A DNA stretch of 17,362 nt from Phoronis ovalis (taxonomy: Eukaryota > Phoronida > Phoronidae), in the NCBI GenBank assembly GCA_028565635.1, contig JAOXYB010021026.1, positions 1-17,362 on the forward strand, given 5' to 3'. Position numbers and translations under genes: made by a program. This document shows positions 15,401 to 17,362 of the stretch, one piece after another. The notes beneath the pieces are model-generated. The model saw only the letters and a list, made by a program, of their open reading frames with translations, did no database searches and was not told the origin of the DNA. Within the stretch, counting starts at the first letter, position 1; every line of letters starts with the position of its first letter.

Positions 15401-17165
15401 TGATGAACTAGGTACATAGGAGATACCAGTTTGTGCCTAAAACAAAAGTATCATGTTTTAAAGACAGAAACAGAAATTGACGTAGTCCCAATGGATGTTA
15501 AAACAAACTTTACATTATTTGTAAAGATGAACACAACATATAATAAAATTATATATTTTTATGGAATTAAAATTATAACTATTAGGCACTATGCTGAGAC
15601 ACTAGGAAAAGGTTGGGAATATAACTGAAACAATAAAGTCATTATTCTAGCTATTAAGACATGAAATACATTTGTTAAGAAAAAAGAAATAAAATAAAAT
15701 GTTAGGTATAATTACGTCTGGAGAAGGAATAGGGTTAGTGAACACATCTCCACTATTAGGCTGAAAAACAGACACACAAGTTTTAGACAGTCAGGAATTT
15801 AAGAGTATAATAGTCACTTATATCATAAGTCTAATAAATCTAAGAAATACTCAATAATGTTGTCTTAGTAGCACTCAAATTATGTAAGAGCTGAGTGTGA
15901 AAGGCCCACCTCGAAAACATAAATAATTATTATTAGCAAGAAAATCACTTAGCACAAACTAAGAATAAGAATATTTAATAATTAATATTAAATGTCTAGT
16001 AAACTATTTTTAGCTTATAGACTACGATAGATTACGGGTACATTACAAAGCAATGAGAAATAAAAAGTGGCAGCTGTGCGTACTAGTAAATACTAATATT
16101 TATACAAAAAAATGTATTTTACCTGGTCATATATAATGCCAAAGCTGACTCTGACCCGTCCATATGGTCCTGCATTACGGGTAATATTAATCTGAACTTT
16201 ACGAGACAAGTCTATCGCATCAACAATGATATTTTGATATTGTTGTTCCAGAATGAAGACACCATGTGGATCATCATTGAACCTAGAAAATATTTTTAAA
16301 AAGCTGATGGTAACTGAAATGATTTGAAGTCAATAAGCATGAATTCAATTTTCAAGGGCTGTCCTTACATCCAACAATATCGGTCATTAAGTTGACATTC
16401 AAATGCAACCAAATGGATAAACAAACAAAATTGACATGTCCACCTTGTCTGTGGGAAATCCAATTAGTGTAATCCTTAGCTACAAAGGGACATGTTTTTC
16501 CATAATTTACAAAAATAGTAAATACTGAACATTTATTAATTAGAAATTTATAGGTTACTTCAAAACCAGTTTGATTGTAATATCTATCTCACGAATCAAG
16601 CTTTAACTTGAAAGGAACCATAATACTTATACAGTACCTGATTATTAACTGAGATGAGTTAAAAATTTGATCTACTTCAGCACCACCATCAACACGTGTG
16701 AGAACTACAAAAAATGTTTCATCCAGCTCAGCAACATCATCTGGTAGGACTCTGATGACTATATCACCAGTTCTTGATTCGGCAGCGATGCTTGCAAAGC
16801 CGGACATTGGCTCAATATCTGGTACAGTATCTATTGGACCCAATATTTTCCAGTGAACCTAAATAACATAATACATCAAAAATCATTTCAATACAGCAAT
16901 TCCAACAAAGTTTATTGCAAAGGGGACACAACACATGTATTCTGATCAAATTCTTTAAAACTGCAAATAGTTTTAATAGTATATGTTTCCTACTGCCTGT
17001 AAACACATACAATACCTGCTGAGTTCCAATAGTTCCTTCTCTTCTGTATATTGGAAAGCGAACTTCAATACCACCATCATGGGTTGACGGTTCTTGAACA
17101 GTTCTTGTTTGTTGAGCAAGACCATCAAATCGTACAATTCCGTTAGGATCTCCATGTTTCAGAAC
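3103..17165 (-). CDS. ADGRV1: ADGRV1 (VLGR1/GPR98) adhesion GPCR, 3' 28 exons: Calx-beta repeats, GAIN/GPS, 7TM, tail
   Basis: Giant adhesion receptor that forms ankle/stereocilia links in vertebrate hair cells and binds whirlin, PDZD7 and harmonin through its tail. Exons in transcript order: 17165-17016, 16858-16638, 16282-16123, 15760-15716, 15436-15274, 14599-14486, 14254-14073, 13695-13513, 13349-13188, 12811-12574, 12346-12156, 11846-11706, 11585-11298, 10759-10614, 10397-10196, 9784-9558, 9399-9292, 8939-8784, 8452-8305, 7625-7438, 7215-7011, 6708-6604, 6485-6345, 5841-5648, 4933-4776, 4390-4269, 4004-3822, 3402-3103. They total 4821 nt with consistent phases: 1606 residues and TAA. Layout: about seven Calx-beta repeats (1-912), helical GAIN start (939-1010), GPS ECSCKHMS with cleavage M1177/S1178, 7TM (about 1190-1456), tail ending DTHL. 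GWG, HLWML and ASYTL in the 7TM/tail region, and the tail end, match ADGRV1 rather than other adhesion GPCRs. The 5' part of the gene lies beyond 17362. Confidence 0.96.
3403..3821 (-). other. ADGRV1 intron 27 with small imperfect hairpin
   Basis: A 419-bp GT-AG intron. Bases 3653-3671 and 3701-3720 (around GACATCTGAG and CTCAGATGTC) are imperfect inverted repeats with a loop of about 30 bases. Otherwise nothing was seen. Confidence 0.7.
3822..4004 (-). CDS. ADGRV1: ADGRV1 exon 27: end of TM7 and first part of cytoplasmic tail
   Basis: Residues 1447-1507, phase 0 to 0. GLYAFIIYTALRNP ends TM7, and KASYTLDM is a conserved juxtamembrane tail motif (KASYTVEM in vertebrates). The rest is low-complexity tail ending SRASLINE. 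Acceptor TTTGTTTACAG, donor GAG|gtaaga. Confidence 0.95.
4138..4292 (-). repeat. Four tandem copies of the exon 26 donor region (period 36-44 bp)
   Basis: The + strand word CTGGATT recurs at 4148, 4192, 4233 and 4269, each followed by a variant of ATATTGAAG and then ACAAAATA. The copy at 4269 is the true end of exon 26 (CTTCAATATAATCCAG|gta on the - strand). The copy at 4233 keeps a good donor (CCAG|gtaaac). The copies at 4192 and 4148 have CCAG followed by ATA and cannot be GT donors. Confidence 0.85.
4269..4390 (-). CDS. ADGRV1: ADGRV1 exon 26: TM6 and TM7 start
   Basis: Residues 1407-1446, with the first two bases completing E1406. TILFFWAIIVFTWIWGGLHM is TM6 with the TWxWGGLHM toggle region, and GHLWMLIFFVIFNIIQ starts TM7. 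Acceptor TTTTTCAG|AG, donor CAG|gtattt. The donor region is copied three more times in the following intron. Confidence 0.95.
4391..4775 (-). other. ADGRV1 intron 25
   Basis: A 385-bp GT-AG intron of AT-rich sequence with a T-rich acceptor tract. I see no gene or clear repeat. Confidence 0.75.
4776..4933 (-). CDS. ADGRV1: ADGRV1 exon 25: TM5 and third intracellular loop
   Basis: Residues 1354-1405 plus split E1406. C1354 is the loop-2 cysteine expected to pair with C1267. GGVIGPALICLFIVAICF is TM5, and VTPQWQAYDDIYRGR is the loop, closely matching the vertebrate KPQWKAYDD segment. Acceptor TTTTTTACAG, donor AAAG|gtaagt. Confidence 0.95.
4934..5647 (-). other. ADGRV1 intron 24, holds an interleaved inverted repeat
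   Basis: A 714-bp intron. The A-B-A'-B' inverted-repeat structure occupies 5044-5210. The remaining 5220-5640 shows nothing recognisable. Confidence 0.75.
5044..5210. repeat. Interleaved inverted repeats A-B-A'-B'
   Basis: A (5044-5094) and A' (5133-5183) are 51-base reverse complements with about three mismatches. B (5101-5126) and B' (5185-5210) are 26-base reverse complements with two mismatches. B lies in the loop of A:A', and A' lies in the loop of B:B', so the two stems cannot form as simple nested hairpins. No coding sequence is present. Confidence 0.88.
5648..5841 (-). CDS. ADGRV1: ADGRV1 exon 24: end of TM3, loop, TM4, second extracellular loop
   Basis: Residues 1289-1352 plus split M1353. 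AINFYKILVMNDEHTDRKY is the intracellular loop; the NDEHT motif is ADGRV1-typical. FFLIGWGSPAVIVGVFYAVA is TM4 with its W-G-P motif. DFIYGDVNNNRD is extracellular loop 2. Acceptor TTTTGCAG, donor AT|gtaagt. Confidence 0.95.
5842..6344 (-). other. ADGRV1 intron 23
   Basis: A 503-bp AT-rich intron. The open frame within 5855-6058 is a chance frame. No repeat or RNA gene was recognised. Confidence 0.75.
6345..6485 (-). CDS. ADGRV1: ADGRV1 exon 23: end of TM2, loop, TM3
   Basis: Residues 1242-1288, phase 0 to 0. ICYVVAAYLSS ends TM2. NNYRC places C1267 at the top of TM3, the partner of the conserved extracellular disulfide. HYFFMAQFTWMLTQ is TM3. Acceptor is a 13-base T run plus CAG; donor CAG|gtatag. 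Confidence 0.94.
6604..6708 (-). CDS. ADGRV1: ADGRV1 exon 22: TM1-TM2
   Basis: Residues 1207-1241, phase 0 to 0. AGLALAILSHHSC ends TM1, and SMFSASLLMHMCFAAMATQ is TM2. CFICMAGLALAILSH across the junction resembles vertebrate ADGRV1. Acceptor TTTTTCAG, donor CAG|gtaagg. Confidence 0.94.
6709..7010 (-). other. ADGRV1 intron 21
   Basis: A 302-bp GT-AG intron in the TM1 coding region. A + strand open frame crosses it but is a shadow. Nothing else was seen. Confidence 0.75.
7011..7215 (-). CDS. ADGRV1: ADGRV1 exon 21: GPS cleavage motif and start of TM1
   Basis: Residues 1139-1206. The GPS has all four cysteines (C1139, C1156, C1172, C1174), W1149 and the cleavage triad H1176-M1177-S1178 (HM/S, an accepted variant of HL/T). 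The tethered-agonist segment is SSYAVKYTV. TM1 begins GYPVWFHVSCFICM. Acceptor CTTGTAG, donor ATG|gtaagt. Confidence 0.95.
7438..7625 (-). CDS. ADGRV1: ADGRV1 exon 20: GAIN subdomain B strands
   Basis: Residues 1076-1137 plus split Q1138. CEDIAFVEYNSEQWFL, then VVTATIKGKASTF and NPVVYRVST: the strand series before the GPS. Acceptor TTTTTTACAG, donor CA|gtaagc. Confidence 0.9.
7626..8304 (-). other. ADGRV1 intron 19 with short degenerate tandem repeat
   Basis: A 679-bp intron. The only structure is a degenerate tandem repeat at 7967-8030. No coding or RNA signal was seen. Confidence 0.75.
7967..8030. repeat. Degenerate minisatellite, about 3 units of about 20 bp
   Basis: Three successive units built on GATACCGGGTAAATATTGT: the second reads GATACTGAGTAAAG and the third TACCGGGTAAAAATAAT. 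The copies are diverged, so it is an old or weak array. Confidence 0.55.
8305..8452 (-). CDS. ADGRV1: ADGRV1 exon 19: GAIN subdomain B
   Basis: Residues 1027-1075. EQYSDCTYSRFSVGR and KKDYLTIPTDLFLRVQGNDP are beta-rich GAIN-B sequence. It ends NDP, which joins CEDIAFVEY of the next exon. Acceptor AATTGCAG is short on pyrimidines; donor CCA|gtaagt. Confidence 0.88.
8453..8783 (-). other. ADGRV1 intron 18, poly-C/CA low complexity
   Basis: A 331-bp intron. It contains a run of about 13 C followed by a short CA repeat near 8533-8552. Nothing else was seen. Confidence 0.75.
8784..8939 (-). CDS. ADGRV1: ADGRV1 exon 18: GAIN domain
   Basis: Residues 975-1025 plus split F1026. LTNTALKNFMDVFCALLDP is a further GAIN-A helix, and YQLIPIYEQFAFIPLTGESC moves into the next strands. 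Acceptor TACCTAG, donor TT|gtaagt. Both split codons join cleanly. Confidence 0.88.
8940..9291 (-). other. ADGRV1 intron 17
   Basis: A 352-bp GT-AG intron with donor gtcagt. AT-rich; no gene, RNA or repeat was recognised. Confidence 0.75.
9292..9399 (-). CDS. ADGRV1: ADGRV1 exon 17: GAIN subdomain A helices
   Basis: Residues 939-973 plus split R974. VLNELEKAVEDSLSTTQITV and VEHILQKLITEGETR have the heptad-like hydrophobic spacing of the helical GAIN-A subdomain. Acceptor CTCTTTTCAG, donor AG|gtcagt. Confidence 0.88.
9519..9552. repeat. Perfect 17-bp tandem duplication beside the exon 16 donor
   Basis: ATTATTCTAACAGACTA occurs twice head to tail, with no mismatch. It ends four bases from the donor GT of exon 16 and lies wholly in the intron. 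Confidence 0.9.
9558..9784 (-). CDS. ADGRV1: ADGRV1 exon 16: last Calx-beta strands and link to GAIN domain
   Basis: Residues 863-937 plus split N938. QSTYIDITLSPITASDNPLP and VFEVSLSRPT complete repeat 7, with SDNPLP in place of DDxPE. ASVIIVEDGETGVWDVG ends the repeat array, and TDERIN begins the helical GAIN segment. Donor AA|gtaagt. Confidence 0.92.
9785..10195 (-). other. ADGRV1 intron 15
   Basis: A 411-bp GT-AG intron (gtaaag...ttacag). I see nothing in it beyond AT-rich sequence. Confidence 0.75.
10196..10397 (-). CDS. ADGRV1: ADGRV1 exon 15: Calx-beta repeat 7
   Basis: Residues 796-862. TVRLQVDRVQGQTGTVNISY is the typical VxLxVxRxxGxxGxVxVxY core, followed by a long linker to ADYLPKSGVLMF, the DYxPxSGxLxF strand. 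Acceptor CTTTCAG, donor CAG|gtaaag in phase 0. Confidence 0.93.
10614..10759 (-). CDS. ADGRV1: ADGRV1 exon 14: end of Calx-beta repeat 6, start of repeat 7
   Basis: Residues 747-794 plus split R795. DPEFRSYFLIQLYNP completes NDxDPE of repeat 6. ANITVLPSDDPNGLVQFAEV opens repeat 7. Acceptor ACTTTTTTAG, donor AG|gtatgt. The acceptor region is tandemly copied just upstream (see the 47-bp repeat). Confidence 0.93.
10756..10830 (-). repeat. 47-bp tandem duplication copying the exon 14 acceptor
   Basis: The + strand word GATCCTAAAAAGT plus AAATTAACCAAA occurs at 10756 and again at 10803, with one mismatch across about 26 bases. On the - strand both copies read a pyrimidine tract, TTTTTAG, then GATC. 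The copy at 10756-10760 is the true start of exon 14; the one at 10803-10807 is a decoy acceptor 47 bases upstream. Confidence 0.88.
10760..11297 (-). other. ADGRV1 intron 13
   Basis: A 538-bp intron. It includes the copied acceptor near 10803 and a short AT run near 10870. No other structure was recognised. Confidence 0.75.
11298..11585 (-). CDS. ADGRV1: ADGRV1 exon 13: Calx-beta repeat 6
   Basis: Residues 651-746, phase 0 to 0, the longest internal exon (288 bp). LTIKPSDTWNGVIGFAENSR opens repeat 6, and VLTLQRYN is its core strand. The region between is acidic and carries a cysteine pair (TCPAGQLTC) not seen in the other repeats here. Donor AAG|gtgcga is weak but the junction KNDK-DPEF is good. 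Confidence 0.92.
11706..11846 (-). CDS. ADGRV1: ADGRV1 exon 12: end of Calx-beta repeat 5
   Basis: Residues 604-650, phase 0 to 0. DGQTQAQLSIPILDDAIPES and NETIIIYLSQETGGARV form the last strands, with an intact DDxIPE calcium turn. Donor AAG|gtatag. Confidence 0.93.
11847..12155 (-). other. ADGRV1 intron 11
   Basis: A 309-bp GT-AG intron, AT-rich, with acceptor TTTTATTTTCAG. A + strand open frame running over exon 12 and this intron is a shadow. Confidence 0.75.
12156..12346 (-). CDS. ADGRV1: ADGRV1 exon 11: middle of Calx-beta repeat 5 with long loop
   Basis: Residues 541-603. GTFGTVSVRVRSIGG continues the RNGG-FG strand, followed by an extra loop of about 30 residues (EAWDSQ to RLAAV). 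VVGQDYREVDELVTFI is the canonical GxDY strand. Donor ATA|gtatgt, phase 0. Confidence 0.92.
12574..12811 (-). CDS. ADGRV1: ADGRV1 exon 10: end of Calx-beta repeat 4, start of repeat 5
   Basis: Residues 461-539 plus split G540. ILKDDIPETDESFFVNMTS is a textbook calcium turn. After a longer linker, NNDPYGVLSIEAS opens repeat 5, and VPRTVQLTVYRNG is its second strand. Acceptor TTGTTTAG, donor AATG|gtaaat. Confidence 0.93.
12812..13187 (-). other. ADGRV1 intron 9, probable GC-AG, largely filled by a SINE
   Basis: A 376-bp intron whose proposed donor is CAG|gcatga and whose acceptor is TTGTTTAG. The SINE-like element at 12864-13120 makes up most of it, so the intron may have been much shorter before insertion. 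Confidence 0.7.
12864..13120 (+). mobile_element. tRNA-derived SINE, head truncated in the anticodon region
   Basis: The head carries an A-box-like TGGCTCAGGTG (12866-12876) and a B-box-like GGTTCGAATAT (12894-12904), preceded by TCGAAAGGTTGCA, the usual tRNA-SINE context. The boxes lie closer together than in a tRNA, so part of the anticodon arm is lost. The body has AAGTAAGACACTTTACCCC, CCACCCAGGTGTAAAAATGA and a tail near CTGATGGACCAATATGGCTC, resembling bodies of animal tRNA-SINEs. It lies antisense to ADGRV1. Ends are approximate and the family name is unknown. Confidence 0.75.
13188..13349 (-). CDS. ADGRV1: ADGRV1 exon 9: middle of Calx-beta repeat 4, probable GC donor
   Basis: Residues 407-460. 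It encodes VTLKIERLYGTLNNVKIRY, ATAGQDYTQIPGSAVTI and SAEIIVQ. The end was set at CAG|gcatga (GC donor). Joining IIVQ to ILKDDIPE reproduces the spacing of the neighbouring repeat (QLSIPILDDAIPE), whereas the GT six bases earlier loses two residues of the strand. Both are phase 0. Confidence 0.82.
13513..13695 (-). CDS. ADGRV1: ADGRV1 exon 8: end of Calx-beta repeat 3, start of repeat 4
   Basis: Residues 346-406, phase 0 to 0. LTSQANAAELFAIHF sits where DDxPExxExF is expected, so repeat 3 has lost the acidic turn. EPNGVIQFATGSRDIAINED then opens repeat 4. Donor GAA|gtagga, chosen because E then joins VTLKIER of the next exon. Confidence 0.9.
13696..14072 (-). other. ADGRV1 intron 7
   Basis: A 377-bp GT-AG intron, AT-rich. 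No gene, RNA or repeat was recognised. Confidence 0.75.
14073..14254 (-). CDS. ADGRV1: ADGRV1 exon 7: Calx-beta repeat 3
   Basis: Residues 286-345. TNTARVIVERLGSYGNIDVSW is the RxxVxRxxGxxGxVxVxW core, and IKSFVVQ is the strand before the calcium turn. Acceptor CTATGCAG, donor CAG|gtactg in phase 0. A proline/glycine-rich loop (GYPSGSLPGGFTRG) replaces the usual GxDY strand. Confidence 0.9.
14486..14599 (-). CDS. ADGRV1: ADGRV1 exon 6: boundary of Calx-beta repeats 2 and 3
   Basis: Residues 248-284 plus split G285. It encodes TIPPKLDSQHSNVQVTVPQE and then SEIGFQNIVVNVEDG, the opening strand of repeat 3. Both split codons (GTT and GGA) restore sensible residues. Acceptor CTCTTTCAG, donor GATG|gtatgt. 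Confidence 0.88.
14600..15273 (-). other. ADGRV1 intron 5
   Basis: A 674-bp intron. A more GC-rich patch at 15050-15175 (around CCCGTGAGCGCACGCAG) stands out from the AT-rich surroundings, but I cannot assign it to a repeat or gene. Confidence 0.7.
15274..15436 (-). CDS. ADGRV1: ADGRV1 exon 5: second half of Calx-beta repeat 2 (degenerate)
   Basis: Residues 193-246 plus split V247. AQTGISYVPSSSSITF fits the AxxGxDYxPxSxxxxF strand, although the D of GxDY is S. The usual DDxPE calcium turn is missing and replaced by SPAVFLGLGSTF. Donor GAAG|gtaaag, phase 1. A + strand open frame over this exon is a shadow. Confidence 0.88.
15716..15760 (-). CDS. ADGRV1: ADGRV1 exon 4: 45-bp in-frame microexon
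   Basis: Fifteen codons, PNSGDVFTNPIPSPD (residues 178-192), phase 0 on both sides. The acceptor has the strong tract CTGTTTTTCAG; the donor is GAC|gtaatt. It lies in the loop between the third and fourth strands of Calx-beta repeat 2. Its symmetry means it could be skipped without a frameshift. Confidence 0.8.
15761..16122 (-). other. ADGRV1 intron 3
   Basis: A 362-bp GT-AG intron upstream of the microexon. AT-rich; nothing was recognised in it. Confidence 0.75.
16123..16282 (-). CDS. ADGRV1: ADGRV1 exon 3: start of Calx-beta repeat 2
   Basis: Residues 125-177. It opens FNDDPHGVFIL (the NDDPxG repeat start), then VQINITRNAGPYGRVRVSF, the second and third strands. Acceptor TTTCTAG, donor CAG|gtaaaa in phase 0. 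Confidence 0.93.
16283..16637 (-). other. ADGRV1 intron 2
   Basis: A 355-bp GT-AG intron (gtactg...tttctag). Nothing was recognised in it. Confidence 0.75.
16638..16858 (-). CDS. ADGRV1: ADGRV1 exon 2: second half of Calx-beta repeat 1
   Basis: Residues 51-124 (R124 split). It contains GDIVIRVLPDDVAELDETFF, the strand and acidic DDxxE turn that binds calcium in Calx-beta domains, then FVVLTRVDGGAEV. The usual P of DDxPE is A here. Donor AG|gtactg, phase 2. Confidence 0.92.
17016..17165 (-). CDS. ADGRV1: ADGRV1 exon 1 of window: first half of a Calx-beta repeat
   Basis: Residues 1-50, phase 0 to 0. It begins VLKHGDPNGIVRF, the DPNGxxxF motif that opens each Calx-beta repeat of this protein. 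It ends RREGTIGTQQ, matching the VxRxxGxxGxV strand. Acceptor TTCATAG, donor CAG|gtattg. A different open frame overlapping here is a shadow. Confidence 0.9.
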
Positions 17166-17220
17166 CTATGAAAAGACCAAGTTTAAGAAATACATAGTGA
17201 CATCCCATGTTTTGTTTTAA

Positions 17221-17295
17221 AAATACAAGTACAAGTACAAATACATATATACATATACATGTATATACATATACGCATATATATATATTATATAT

Positions 17296-17356
<61 letters not shown>

Positions 17357-17362
17357 ACATAT
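17221..17362. repeat. Compound microsatellite at window edge: ATAC/AT, (TG)n, (TATG)n
   Basis: A degenerate ACAAGTACA/ATACAT stretch leads into an (AT)n run (about 17277-17290), then about 22 uninterrupted TG units (about 17298-17340) and four ATGT units. It lies in the intron upstream of the first ADGRV1 exon in the window. Confidence 0.95.

Noticed and set aside
15222-15419. + strand open frame over ADGRV1 exon 5
   Set aside because: It is a shadow of the - strand exon, which has good splice sites, matching phases and Calx-beta sequence.
1-17362. CRISPR array, prophage, operon or bacterial defence system
   Set aside because: All coding sequence is in spliced animal genes; no spaced direct-repeat array, ribosome-binding sites or tightly packed bacterial-type genes are present.

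Overview
The window is animal (metazoan) nuclear DNA. It is AT-rich, and its short coding exons are separated by GT-AG introns of about 100-850 bp and interrupted by SINE-like and MITE-like repeats and microsatellites. There is no operon structure and no bacterial-type signal. All exons read with the standard code. The proteins are clear homologues of two animal gene families but diverge well from vertebrate copies, so I infer an invertebrate. The phylum cannot be fixed from this sequence alone.

Left end, + strand (1-about 2570): the last three coding exons of an APBA (X11/Mint/LIN-10) adaptor gene. They join in frame into 110 residues: the end of PDZ1, all of PDZ2, and the conserved C-terminal tail ending HYI, followed by a 3' UTR. 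The large upstream intron carries a MITE-like inverted-repeat element.

Rest of the window, - strand (about 2970-17165): the 3' part of ADGRV1 (VLGR1/GPR98/MASS1), the very large adhesion GPCR of Usher syndrome type 2C. I rebuilt 28 consecutive coding exons by hand. All splice phases agree, the joined coding length is 4821 nt, and it encodes 1606 residues plus stop. In protein order these are about seven Calx-beta repeats (1-912), the GAIN domain with GPS (about 930-1185, predicted cleavage M1177/S1178), seven transmembrane helices (about 1190-1456), and a cytoplasmic tail of about 150 residues. The tail ends in the class I PDZ ligand DTHL, as in vertebrate ADGRV1. The N-terminal part of the gene (more Calx-beta repeats and probably a LamG/EPTP region) lies beyond the right edge. 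Residue numbers below count from the first ADGRV1 residue encoded in this window.

The two genes converge tail to tail, with about 400 bp between their proposed poly(A) sites. The introns hold the least ordinary material: two places where a tandem duplication has copied an exon-intron boundary and made a decoy splice site, an interleaved A-B-A'-B' inverted repeat, a tRNA-derived SINE, a probable GC-AG intron, and a 45-bp in-frame microexon inserted into one Calx-beta loop. I found no unknown multi-gene system. The novelty here is in gene architecture and splice-site evolution.
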